Assembly: GCF_001981305.1 (NCBI RefSeq)
Contig: NZ_MSCW01000007.1
Coordinates: 620,001 to 684,000 of the forward strand
DNA: 64,000 bases
Direction of reading: 5' to 3'
Origin: Marinobacter lutaoensis
GTDB taxonomy: Bacteria > Pseudomonadota > Gammaproteobacteria > Pseudomonadales > Oleiphilaceae
The notes under the pieces were generated by a model. That model was not told the origin of the DNA and ran no database searches. It saw only the letters and a list, made by a program, of their open reading frames with translations. Below are positions 30,774-38,649 of the stretch, piece by piece. Position 1 is the stretch's first letter. Every line of letters begins with the position of its first letter. The translations under genes and the position numbers were made by a program.

Positions 30774-30941
30774 TCAGCCGATTTCGATCATTTCGAAGTC
30801 TTCCTTGCCCACCCCGCAATCAGGGCAGACCCAGTCATCCGGCACGTCTTCCCACTTGGTGCCCGGCGCAATGCCGTCTTCCGGCCAACCCTCCGCCTCG
30901 TCATAAATGAAGCCACACACGACGCACTGCCACTTTTTCAT
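30774..30941 (-). CDS. rubA: Rubredoxin
   Basis: A 55-residue single-iron electron carrier. The Fe(Cys)4 site is formed by CVVCG (residues 6-10) and CPDCG (39-43), with the conserved aromatic and acidic pattern [18 protein letters not shown] and [11 protein letters not shown]. It was too short for the ORF list but is unambiguous. First gene of rubA-rubB; a 13-bp symmetric element lies 37-49 bases upstream of its ATG. Confidence 0.97.
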   Translation of the reverse strand: MKKWQCVVCGFIYDEAEGWPEDGIAPGTKWEDVPDDWVCPDCGVGKEDFEMIEIG

Positions 30942-30977
30942 GCTGTTCTCCTGATGTCTCGGACTTGGCGCATATTA

Positions 30978-30990
30978 ATTGTCCGACAAT
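30978..30990. promoter_or_regulatory. Perfect 13-bp operator-like palindrome upstream of rubA
   Basis: ATTGTC-C-GACAAT. The TGTC-N-GACA core is the typical shape of operators for the FadR subfamily of GntR regulators. It lies in the divergent rubA/hpt spacer, close to rubA. Confidence 0.5.
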
Positions 30991-31228
30991 CATACACGCA
31001 AGGCGTTTGCCGGGCTTTTCGGCCGCAATTACTGTCTTTTCAGGCCACAACGCCGACGCCCCGACCATCATACCGTTCCCCCGGAGCCGCACCAATGCCG
31101 TTGCCGACGGCCGCCCGGGGGAGTTGCTGCCAATAGACACAAATACAGACTCAACGCACCGGGCCTGCCCCTCCCTTACCGGAATCCTCTCCGGTATAAT
31201 CGCCGGTTTTAGACAGGATCCGACCGTT
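30991..31228 (+). promoter_or_regulatory. hpt upstream region
   Basis: About 240 bases without a gene. TATAAT at 31195-31200 is a good -10 for hpt, though no strong -35 stands at the right distance. AGGA lies before the hpt ATG. Confidence 0.45.
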
Positions 31229-31786
31229 ATGACCGATACCGTCGCCGAAATGAACCAGGTCATGGCAGAAGCCGATTGCCTGGTGGATGAACAGCAGGTG
31301 CAGGCGGCCATCCGGACCATGGCCGACCAGATCACCGCCCGCCTGAAAGACAGCAACCCGTTGGTGTTCTGTGTAATGAACGGCGGCCTGATCCTGACCG
31401 GCCAGCTGCTGCCCCTGCTGCGCTTCCCGGTTCAGGCCGAGTACCTCCACGCCACCCGCTACCGCCAGGAAACCACCGGTGGCATCCTGGAGTGGAAACT
31501 GCAGCCCGAAGCGGACATGAAAGACCGGACCGTCCTGATCGTCGACGACATTCTCGACGAAGGCACCACCCTCTGCGCCATCGCCGATTACTGCCGTGCC
31601 CACGGCGCCCGGGAAGTGCTGACCGCCGTACTGGTGGACAAACAGCACGAACGCAAAGCCCGGCCGGGGCTGAAGGCCGACTTCACTGGCCTGGAGGTGG
31701 AAGACCGCTTCCTGTTCGGATATGGCATGGACTACAAGGGCTACTGGCGCAACGCCCCGGGAATCTATGCCGTCAAGGGACTCTGA
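31229..31786 (+). CDS. hpt: Hypoxanthine-guanine phosphoribosyltransferase
   Basis: Purine salvage: transfers ribose 5-phosphate from PRPP to hypoxanthine or guanine. The PRPP-binding loop reads VLIVDDILDEGTTL; the purine-side segment FCVMNGGLILTGQLL and C-terminal FLFGYGMDYKGYWRN are typical. The ATG at 31229 gives 185 residues; the upstream open frame is not conserved. The ubiC start lies inside its last codons. Confidence 0.93.
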   Translation: MTDTVAEMNQVMAEADCLVDEQQVQAAIRTMADQITARLKDSNPLVFCVMNGGLILTGQLLPLLRFPVQAEYLHATRYRQETTGGILEWKLQPEADMKDRTVLIVDDILDEGTTLCAIADYCRAHGAREVLTAVLVDKQHERKARPGLKADFTGLEVEDRFLFGYGMDYKGYWRNAPGIYAVKGL

Positions 31787-32333
31787 CACTCACCTGTCCA
31801 TCCCTGCGGCGCACTGGTACCGGTCCCTGGCGGCGGCCGGTCTCCACAACCCCGAGGTCCACGGCCCGGCCCGGTACTGGCTGCAGGTGGAGGGTTCCTT
31901 TACCCGGGCCCTGCAGCGCCGGTGCCGGCGCAGGTTCCACGTCGATGTCCGCTATCAGGGCTTCGACTTCCCGACCCCGGAGGAGGCGCGCCGCTTGCGC
32001 CAGCCGCCGCGCCGGTACGCCTGGATCCGGGAGGTGCGTCTGTGTGGCGACGGCGAACCCTGGGTGCTGGCCCGGACGGTGATTCCCCTCGGCTGCCTGG
32101 AAGGCCCCAACCGGGTCCTGCTCAACCTGGGCAGCCGCCCCCTTGGCGCCTACCTGTTCAGCGATCCGCACTGGCACCGGGGTCCCCTGGAAACCGGGGT
32201 GTGCCGGCTGGAGAGCCCGGCACACCCCCGTCTGGCCCGCCGTTCGCTCTTTCACAACGGGGCCGACGCCCTGCTGGTCAGCGAGTACCTGCTGCCAACC
32301 CTGTACCAGTCGTCACCGAACCCGGACCTTTAA
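31767..32333 (+). CDS. ubiC: Chorismate lyase
   Basis: Converts chorismate to 4-hydroxybenzoate and pyruvate, the first committed step of ubiquinone synthesis. Recognisable positions are WIREVRLCGDGEPWVLARTVIP, GSRPLGAYLF and the C-terminal acid-containing segment SLFHNGADALLVSEYLLP. The start at ATG 31767 overlaps hpt by 20 bases in another frame. It is followed by ubiA, which uses its product. Confidence 0.92.
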   Translation: MPSRDSDTHLSIPAAHWYRSLAAAGLHNPEVHGPARYWLQVEGSFTRALQRRCRRRFHVDVRYQGFDFPTPEEARRLRQPPRRYAWIREVRLCGDGEPWVLARTVIPLGCLEGPNRVLLNLGSRPLGAYLFSDPHWHRGPLETGVCRLESPAHPRLARRSLFHNGADALLVSEYLLPTLYQSSPNPDL

Positions 32334-32390
32334 CCCGCCCGAGCCGGCTGGCTATAATCACCGCATCCCGACACCCTCTGGAATCACCGG

Positions 32391-33287
32391 ATGCGAACCA
32401 TGACCCCCAACGCCCTGCCCGAGCCCCTTCGCAACCGCCTGACCGACTACGCCCGGTTGCTGCGCCTGGATCGCCCCATCGGCTCCCTGCTCCTGCTCTG
32501 GCCAACCTACTGGGCGCTCTGGCTGGCGGCGGACGGTCACCCGGATCTGATCAACCTGGTGGTATTCACGCTCGGAGTCTTCTTCATGCGCGCCGCCGGC
32601 TGCGCCATCAACGATTTCGCGGACCGGGAGTGGGACCGCTACGTCGAACGCACCAAGGACCGGCCGCTGACCGCCGGCCGCATTCAGTCCTGGGAGGCCG
32701 TGGCCCTGTTCGCCGGCCTCAGCCTGATCTCCTTCCTGATGGTGGTGCTGCTGACCAATGCCCTGACCCTGTACCTCTCCTTCGGCGGCGTGCTTCTGGC
32801 CTTTATCTACCCGTTCATGAAACGCTACACCCACCTACCCCAGCTGTTCCTGGGGGCCGCGTTCTCCTGGGCCATTCCCATGGCCTGGGCTGCCCAGGCC
32901 AATGAGCTGAGCCCGCTGACTTGGCTGCTGTTCACCGCTAACGTGCTCTGGACCGTGGCCTACGACACCTTTTATGCCATGGTCGACCGGGATGACGACC
33001 TGAAGGTGGGCATCAAGTCCACGGCCATTCTGTTCGGCGACGCCGACCGGACCATCATCGGCCTGCTTCAGGCCATGGTGGTGCTGATCCTGGTTCTGGT
33101 GGGCAGCCAGGCCGAGCGGGGCACCTTCTACTACCTGGGCGTAGTCGCCATGGCGACCCTGTTCGTCTACCAGCACTATCTGGCCCGGGAGCGGAGCCGG
33201 CAGGGCTGCTTTCAGGCCTTTCTGAACAACAACTGGGCGGGCTTTGCCGTCTTCGCCGGGCTGTTGCTCGATCAGCTGACCCGCTGA
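32391..33287 (+). CDS. ubiA: 4-hydroxybenzoate octaprenyltransferase
   Basis: Integral membrane prenyltransferase of ubiquinone synthesis, 298 residues with about eight membrane helices. The two Asp-rich motifs that bind the Mg-prenyl diphosphate are [21 protein letters not shown] and [17 protein letters not shown]. Two start ATGs (32391 and 32400) are possible. Genes run ubiC-ubiA-phoB-phoR as in Pseudomonas. Confidence 0.96.
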   Translation: MRTMTPNALPEPLRNRLTDYARLLRLDRPIGSLLLLWPTYWALWLAADGHPDLINLVVFTLGVFFMRAAGCAINDFADREWDRYVERTKDRPLTAGRIQSWEAVALFAGLSLISFLMVVLLTNALTLYLSFGGVLLAFIYPFMKRYTHLPQLFLGAAFSWAIPMAWAAQANELSPLTWLLFTANVLWTVAYDTFYAMVDRDDDLKVGIKSTAILFGDADRTIIGLLQAMVVLILVLVGSQAERGTFYYLGVVAMATLFVYQHYLARERSRQGCFQAFLNNNWAGFAVFAGLLLDQLTR

Positions 33288-33289
33288 GA

Positions 33290-33323
33290 CTGTCATATAC
33301 TTGTCATACTCGGACGCTGTAAT
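33290..33323 (+). promoter_or_regulatory. Pho box and -10 of phoB-phoR
   Basis: CTGTCAT-ATAC-TTGTCAT (33290-33307) matches the consensus at 13 of 14 positions. TGTAAT (33318-33323) follows after 10 bp, replacing a -35 as at other PhoB-activated promoters. This gives positive autoregulation of phoBR. The box begins three bases after the ubiA stop codon. Confidence 0.9.
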
Positions 33324-33364
33324 GGGGCAGCAACAAATCAAGGTCCGACACGGGTTTGCACACC

Positions 33365-34057
33365 ATGAATGGAAAAACCGTCCTGATTGTCGATGACGAG
33401 GCCCCCATCCGCGAGATGATCGCCGTGGCCCTCGAAATGGCAGACTACAACTATCTGGAGGCAGCGGATGCCCGGGAAGCCCATGCCCTGATCGTTGACA
33501 AGAAACCCGACTTGGTCCTGCTCGACTGGATGCTGCCGGGCACCAGTGGCGTCGAGCTGGCCCGCCGTCTGAAGAAGGAAGAGGCCACCGCCGACATCCC
33601 CATCATCATGCTGACCGCCAAGGTCGAGGAAGACAACAAGATCCAAGGGCTGGAGGTGGGTGCCGACGATTACATCACCAAGCCGTTCAGCCCCCGGGAG
33701 CTGGTGGCCCGCCTCAAGGCGGTGTTGCGCCGGGCAACGCCACCGGGCGTGGACACCCCGATCGAGGTGGACGGCCTGACCCTGGACCCGGTCGGCCACC
33801 GGGTCACCACCGAGGACGGCCCCCTGAGCATGGGCCCCACCGAATACCGGCTCCTGCAGTTTTTCATGACGCACCAGGAACGGGTGTATACTCGCTCGCA
33901 GCTGCTCGACCAGGTCTGGGGCGGCAACGTCTACGTCGAGGAACGGACCGTGGATGTGCACATCCGGCGCCTGCGCAAGGCACTGGGTGAAAAGTATGAC
34001 CACTTGATCCAAACCGTCCGGGGCACCGGCTACCGTTTTTCCACCAAAGCCGCCTGA
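33365..34057 (+). CDS. phoB: Phosphate regulon response regulator PhoB
   Basis: OmpR-type regulator of 230 residues. The receiver begins [19 protein letters not shown], with phospho-acceptor Asp54 in LLDWMLPG and the conserved Lys in [10 protein letters not shown]. The winged-helix C-terminal domain ends [15 protein letters not shown] and VRGTGYRF. The start is ATG 33365; a TTG three codons upstream is possible. It activates genes with Pho boxes under phosphate limitation, including its own. Confidence 0.97.
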   Translation: MNGKTVLIVDDEAPIREMIAVALEMADYNYLEAADAREAHALIVDKKPDLVLLDWMLPGTSGVELARRLKKEEATADIPIIMLTAKVEEDNKIQGLEVGADDYITKPFSPRELVARLKAVLRRATPPGVDTPIEVDGLTLDPVGHRVTTEDGPLSMGPTEYRLLQFFMTHQERVYTRSQLLDQVWGGNVYVEERTVDVHIRRLRKALGEKYDHLIQTVRGTGYRFSTKAA

Positions 34058-34107
34058 ATTGCGTGGCGTTGCGGTATCCGGCGGTTTCCCTCACAGGGCA
34101 GTATTCG

Positions 34108-35427
34108 ATGCAACGCAAATGGTCACGCTATCTGCGCACGGTCATCGGGGGCCTGATCGCCACCACGCTGATCGGCGCAATTTTCGGCTACCCGCTGTAT
34201 GGCCTGCTGGCCGGACTGCTGGCCTACGTCTGGTGGACACTGGTCCAGGCCCGGCGCCTGCACCAGTGGCTCGCCAACCCGAACGGCACCGACGAAGCCC
34301 CCCAGAGCCTGGGGCTTTGGGGTGACATCTTCGACGGACTGCACAAGCTGCACCAGAGCCACCTGCGCACCCAGGACCGGCTGCGGGCCCAGGTCAACCG
34401 CGTCCAGGAGTCCACCAATGCCATGCGCGATGGCGTCATCATGACCGATGCCCAGGGTGCCATGGAGTGGTGGAACGGCTCGGCCGAACACCTGCTGGGC
34501 TTTCGCCGCAACACCGATCGCGGCCAGTACATCCATAATCTGATCCGGACGCCGGCGTTCAAGGCCTATTTCGACTCCCGCGACTACCGGGAGCCGCTGG
34601 AAATCCATTCGCCGGCCAAGCCCCACATTCGCTTGCAGATCCAAATCAGCCTGTTCGGGGACGACGACCGGCTGATCGTCGCCAAGGACGTGACCCGCCT
34701 GTACCAGCTGGAGCAGATGCGTCGGGACTTCGTGGGCAACGTCTCCCATGAGATGCGGACACCGCTGACGGTGATCAGCGGCTATCTGGAAACCCTGGTG
34801 GATCACGCCGACGAGCTGCCGCCCAAGTGGCGCAGAGCCATCGAAACCATGGCAGCGCAAGCCTCGCGCATGGAAGCCCTGATTACCGACCTGATCCTGC
34901 TGTCCCGGATCGAGACCGGCGAACATACCGTCGACGACAGTCTCACCGACGTTGACGAGATGCTGCACCAGATCTGCCACGATGCCCGTGCGCTCAGTGG
35001 CGACAAGGGGCACACCATCGACGTCAACATTCTCGACAACCGCCTGCTGAGGGGTGACGAAAGCCAGCTGCGCAGCGCCTTCTCCAACCTGGTCTTCAAC
35101 GCCGTCAAGTACACACCCGCCGGCGGCCGCATCACGGTAACCTGGCGCACCGACCGGGACGGCGCCCACCTGTCGGTGAAGGACACCGGCATCGGCATCG
35201 ATCCAATCCACATTCCCCGTCTGACCGAACGCTTCTACCGGGCCGACCCCAGCCGGCACAAGGACACCGGCGGCACCGGCCTGGGCCTGGCCATCGTCAA
35301 GCACGTGTTACTCAACCACGACGGGAACCTGGAAATCCGCAGCCGGATTGGCGAGGGCAGCGAATTCACCTGCCACTTCCCGAGAGAGCGGCTGGTCGAG
35401 CGGGTGCCGGAAGCTCCGGTCAAGTAG
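34108..35427 (+). CDS. phoR: Phosphate regulon sensor histidine kinase PhoR
   Basis: Inner-membrane kinase for PhoB. An N-terminal membrane hairpin (about residues 10-50) and a linker are followed by a PAS domain (about 95-195), HisKA with phospho-His in VSHEMRTPLTVISGYLE (about residue 214) and an ATPase domain with N box NLVFNAVKY, DTGIGID and GGTGLGLAIVKH. I place the start at ATG 34108, giving 439 residues; an upstream GTG at 34063 would add 15. It senses phosphate through PstSCAB-PhoU, two members of which end the window. Confidence 0.95.
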   Translation: MQRKWSRYLRTVIGGLIATTLIGAIFGYPLYGLLAGLLAYVWWTLVQARRLHQWLANPNGTDEAPQSLGLWGDIFDGLHKLHQSHLRTQDRLRAQVNRVQESTNAMRDGVIMTDAQGAMEWWNGSAEHLLGFRRNTDRGQYIHNLIRTPAFKAYFDSRDYREPLEIHSPAKPHIRLQIQISLFGDDDRLIVAKDVTRLYQLEQMRRDFVGNVSHEMRTPLTVISGYLETLVDHADELPPKWRRAIETMAAQASRMEALITDLILLSRIETGEHTVDDSLTDVDEMLHQICHDARALSGDKGHTIDVNILDNRLLRGDESQLRSAFSNLVFNAVKYTPAGGRITVTWRTDRDGAHLSVKDTGIGIDPIHIPRLTERFYRADPSRHKDTGGTGLGLAIVKHVLLNHDGNLEIRSRIGEGSEFTCHFPRERLVERVPEAPVK

Positions 35428-35434
35428 CGCCGGG

Positions 35435-36283
35435 TCAGCGCGGCCCGGCCCGGAACCTGGCAACAAAACGCGACAGGTCCTCCAGCTTCTGGGGATCCTC
35501 GTCCACGAAGCGAACGATGACACCGACAAAATCCGTGTCCTGCCGCTTATCCACCGCCTGCAGCTGATGCACATAGCCGTTGAGCCGGGCAACCTGGCCC
35601 TCGCCGAGATCGATATCCACCACGGCCGGCTCCAGGATGCCCGGAAAATCCTGATCCCGCTTCGCCACCAGGCTCACTTCCGTGAGGTTGATATCCTTGA
35701 TCACCGACTTGAGCACGCTCTCGGCGAACCGGATTGAGGCCAGCGCCACCGGGGGCCGACCGGAGGCGGTCGCAACGCGCGCCGGTGCGGCCCTGCCGGG
35801 GTCCTCCGGCGGCGGACGTTTCTGGGTCAGCAACGTGGCCGACTCCTTGAAGGCGTCCGCCGGCCCTTCCAGCGACCGCCCCTTGCGCTCCATGGCATCC
35901 TTGAGGCGCCGCCCCATCACCTTGATGATTTTCCGGCTCAGCCCCTCGGGACTGAACGGCTTGCCCAGATACTCCGACACCCCTTCCTTGATCGCCTCGA
36001 TCACGTGGTCCTTGTCACCACGGCTGGTGATCATAATGAAGGGCGTCGACTGATACTGAGGTTGCTGACGCATCCACTGCAGCAGCTCCAAGCCGGACAT
36101 TTCCGGCATTTCCCAGTCGCAGAGGATCAGATCAAAGGCGGTTCGGGACATCAGGGACTGCGCCCGCCGGCCATTGGGGGCCTCGGCCGTCTCAATGACC
36201 GGAAAACGTTGCCGCACGGTCCGTTTCACTAGATCTCGAACAAAGCTGGCATCGTCAACCACCAGCGCTTTCAGTGTTGCCAT
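35435..36283 (-). CDS. Response regulator with uncharacterised C-terminal domain
   Basis: Residues 1-125 form a CheY-like receiver: LKALVVDDASFVRDLVKR, phospho-acceptor Asp56 in CDWEMPEMSG, and the switch Lys in YLGKPFSPEG. A charged, proline-rich linker (about 140-180) follows, then about 100 residues (VALASIRFAESVLKSVIKD to FVARFRAG) that look beta-rich and vaguely PilZ-like but lack a clear RxxxR c-di-GMP motif. No DNA-binding domain is seen. It is convergent with phoR with a 7-base gap. A similar gene lies near phoR in Pseudomonas. Its cognate kinase is unknown. Confidence 0.85.
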   Translation of the reverse strand: MATLKALVVDDASFVRDLVKRTVRQRFPVIETAEAPNGRRAQSLMSRTAFDLILCDWEMPEMSGLELLQWMRQQPQYQSTPFIMITSRGDKDHVIEAIKEGVSEYLGKPFSPEGLSRKIIKVMGRRLKDAMERKGRSLEGPADAFKESATLLTQKRPPPEDPGRAAPARVATASGRPPVALASIRFAESVLKSVIKDINLTEVSLVAKRDQDFPGILEPAVVDIDLGEGQVARLNGYVHQLQAVDKRQDTDFVGVIVRFVDEDPQKLEDLSRFVARFRAGPR

Positions 36284-36512
36284 GGACAGGAGCCTTCCGA
36301 CATGCCGCAAAGACAGGGGTTCGCCCCACTATAAAACAAACCCCGGCCAGGGGAAGCCACCGGCTACAAAAAGATGACAACCGTGACACAACGGAACCGG
36401 CAGATTAAACAATTGTCACTCCGGGAGTGGCGGTCACGGTATTTTCAGATCAGGAAAACACGCTACCATGAAAGCAGGGATGTTCATCGCAATCCGTTGT
36501 TCGAGGTACCGA
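36284..36512. promoter_or_regulatory. Divergent spacer, response regulator/lytic transglycosylase
   Basis: About 229 bases before the chosen mltB-like start. It holds CACTCC-G-GGAGTG (36417-36429), a perfect 13-bp symmetric element. TGTCA-type half sites around 36371-36388 are 9 bp apart, wrong for a Pho box. No gene seen. Confidence 0.35.
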
Positions 36513-37766
36513 GTGCGTACACCGAGAAAAAGGCCGGGCCGTCCCCTGGCCCTGTTGTTTGCCACCGGCCTGCTGGCCGTGGCCCCCAGCCTTTGGGCCG
36601 GGCCGGAAGCTCCGGCCGACACCGGCCCGAGTGATTTCGAACAGTGCAAGACCAAGCTCCGGCAACTGGCCATCGAAGCCGGGGTCAGTGAACGGACCGC
36701 CCGGGAGGTACTGGCCGATGCCCGTCATCTGGACCGGGTCATCGAGCTGGACCGGCAGCAGCCGGAGTTCACCACCCCCTTCGCCGACTACCTCAACCGC
36801 AGGGTCAACGACGACCGGGTCCGCCGGGGCCGGGAGCTGCTGCGGGAACACCGGGCCCTGCTCGACCGGGTCACCCGGGAAACCGGAGTGCCCGCCCCCT
36901 ACCTCGTGGCCTTCTGGGGGCTGGAAACCAACTTTGGCAGCTATTTCGGCAAGATGTCGGTGCCCAGCGCCCTGGCCACCCTGGCCTGCGATGACCGCCG
37001 GACCACCCTGTTCACCCAGCAGCTGATTGCGGCGCTGCGCATCATCGACGAAGGCGCCATCGCCGCGGCCGACATGGAAGGGTCTTGGGCCGGGGCCATG
37101 GGGCATGTGCAGTTCATGCCAACGGTTTTCCTCAAGCACGCGGTGGACGCCGACGGCGACGGTCGCCGCGACCTCTGGCACAGCCTGCCCGACGCCATGA
37201 TGTCCGCCGGCCGCTTCCTGCAGTCCATGGGCTGGAACGGCGACTACCGCTGGGGCCGGGAAGTCCTGCTGCCGGCCGGATTCGACTACGCCCTGGCCGA
37301 CGGCCGCCGTCTGCCACTGGCGGAATGGCGCCGGCTCGGCATCCACGACGCCTTCGGCCAGCCCCTGGCCCATGAGCCCATCGACGCCCGACTGATCGTG
37401 CCCGCCGGGCACCGGGGCCCGGCGTTCCTGGTGTACGACAACTTTGATGTCATCCTGGGCTGGAACCGTTCCGAGTTCTACGCCCTGGCCGTGGGTTACC
37501 TGGCCGATCGCGTCGCCGGCGCCGGCCGGCTCCAACGACCACCGCCCGAGGACGCCCCGGCACTGTCCCGGCAGCAGGTCATGGCCTTGCAGCAGGCGCT
37601 CAACGACCGCGGTTTCGACACCGGCACTCCGGACGGCATCCTCGGGCCGGCCACCCGCTCGGCCATCCGCCATTTCCAGGCTGCCGCCGGCTTGGTGGCC
37701 GACGGCTACCCCGGGCGCTCGGTGTTGGCACGGCTGGCCCTCACGCCGGACCCGGGCGGCCAGTGA
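36513..37766 (+). CDS. Lytic murein transglycosylase, MltB-like, with peptidoglycan-binding domain
   Basis: Cleaves the MurNAc-GlcNAc bond to form anhydro-muropeptides. After an export signal ending about residue 29 (LLAVAPSLWA), the family-3 SLT domain has the catalytic Glu in FWGLETNFGSYFG and the conserved SWAGAMGHVQFMPT and DGDGRRDLW. A C-terminal PG_binding_1 domain (VMALQQALNDRGF, GILGPATRSAIRHFQ) follows. I prefer GTG 36513 because GAGG stands six bases upstream and the signal peptide length fits; ATGs at 36468 and 36480 are alternatives. No lipobox, so it is probably soluble periplasmic. Confidence 0.92.
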   Translation: MRTPRKRPGRPLALLFATGLLAVAPSLWAGPEAPADTGPSDFEQCKTKLRQLAIEAGVSERTAREVLADARHLDRVIELDRQQPEFTTPFADYLNRRVNDDRVRRGRELLREHRALLDRVTRETGVPAPYLVAFWGLETNFGSYFGKMSVPSALATLACDDRRTTLFTQQLIAALRIIDEGAIAAADMEGSWAGAMGHVQFMPTVFLKHAVDADGDGRRDLWHSLPDAMMSAGRFLQSMGWNGDYRWGREVLLPAGFDYALADGRRLPLAEWRRLGIHDAFGQPLAHEPIDARLIVPAGHRGPAFLVYDNFDVILGWNRSEFYALAVGYLADRVAGAGRLQRPPPEDAPALSRQQVMALQQALNDRGFDTGTPDGILGPATRSAIRHFQAAAGLVADGYPGRSVLARLALTPDPGGQ

Positions 37767-37788
37767 CCCGGCCCAGGGAGACGTCCTG

Positions 37789-38487
37789 ATGCCCCTGCGC
37801 CTGGACCAGTTCATTGCCAACGCCACCGGCCTGTCGCGCAAGGACGCTAAGCGGGCGATCGCCCGCGGTGCCGCCTCGGTTCAGGGGCGCCCCTGCCGGG
37901 ACGCCCGTCACAAGGTGACGGAAGACGCCGAGGTTCGCTTGGACGGGGAGCGACTGTCGCTGCCCGGCCCCCGCTACCTGATGATGAACAAGCCAGCCGG
38001 CGTGGTCAGTGCCACCACCGACAGTGATCACCCGACCGCTCTGGACCTGCTGCCCTCGGCCCTGGCCCGGGACCTGCACATCGCCGGCCGGCTGGACCGG
38101 GACACCACCGGGCTGCTGTTGCTGACCAGTGACGGCGACTGGTCGCACCGGGTCACCTCGCCCCGCCGGGACTGCCCCAAGACCTACCAGGTGACCCTGG
38201 CCGAGCCGCTGTCGGCCGAGGCGGCGGAGCAACTGGCCCGGGGCGTCCGGCTCCGGAACGAGGACACCCCGACCCGGCCGGCCCAGGTTCGGATCACCGG
38301 GGACCACCGGATCGAGCTGACCATCTCCGAGGGCCGCTACCACCAAGTCAAACGCATGCTGGCGGCGGTGGGCAACCGGGTGGTGGCCCTGCACCGCACC
38401 CGTATCGGCCCGATCCATCTGGACCCGGACCTGGCACCGGGCCAGTACCGCCCCCTGACCGAACCGGAAATCCGGGGAATCGGCTGA
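37789..38487 (+). CDS. rsuA: 16S rRNA pseudouridine synthase RsuA
   Basis: RsuA/RluB/E/F-family enzyme of 232 residues, E. coli RsuA length. It has an N-terminal S4 RNA-binding domain (MPLRLDQFIANATGLSRKDAKRAI) and a catalytic domain with the active Asp in GRLDRDTTGLLLLTSDG and the C-terminal EGRYHQVKRMLAAVGNRVVALHR. It modifies U516-equivalent in small-subunit rRNA. GGGAG precedes the ATG; 22 bases follow the transglycosylase stop. Confidence 0.92.
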   Translation: MPLRLDQFIANATGLSRKDAKRAIARGAASVQGRPCRDARHKVTEDAEVRLDGERLSLPGPRYLMMNKPAGVVSATTDSDHPTALDLLPSALARDLHIAGRLDRDTTGLLLLTSDGDWSHRVTSPRRDCPKTYQVTLAEPLSAEAAEQLARGVRLRNEDTPTRPAQVRITGDHRIELTISEGRYHQVKRMLAAVGNRVVALHRTRIGPIHLDPDLAPGQYRPLTEPEIRGIG

Positions 38488-38649
38488 CGCCGTCCGGCCG
38501 GCCGCCGCGCCATCCGGGCGTTTCACAGGGCCTGGAAACAATCCATGCAAAGTCCATTAAAAAACTGTAAAATTTACCAAAATTCAAAAGGTTACATTGT
38601 ATTTCAGGATGTAACCGAACGGTAACCGCGCTCCGCCGCCCCAGCATGG
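38488..38649 (+). promoter_or_regulatory. Upstream region of second EAL gene with 27-bp inverted repeat
   Basis: AT-rich between 38540 and 38610. GGTTACAT (38590-38597) and ATGTAACC (38609-38616) form a perfect 8-bp inverted repeat with an 11-base spacer, and GGTAACC follows at 38621-38627. This looks like an operator just before the start codon. Confidence 0.5.

Noticed and set aside
31029..31228. Longer hpt starting upstream of 31229
   Set aside because: The upstream codons are not conserved and include the TATAAT promoter element; AGGA and family length support ATG 31229.
36371..36388. TGTCAC/TGTCAT half-sites before the lytic transglycosylase
   Set aside because: They are 9 rather than 11 bp apart, so PhoB subunits would be out of register.
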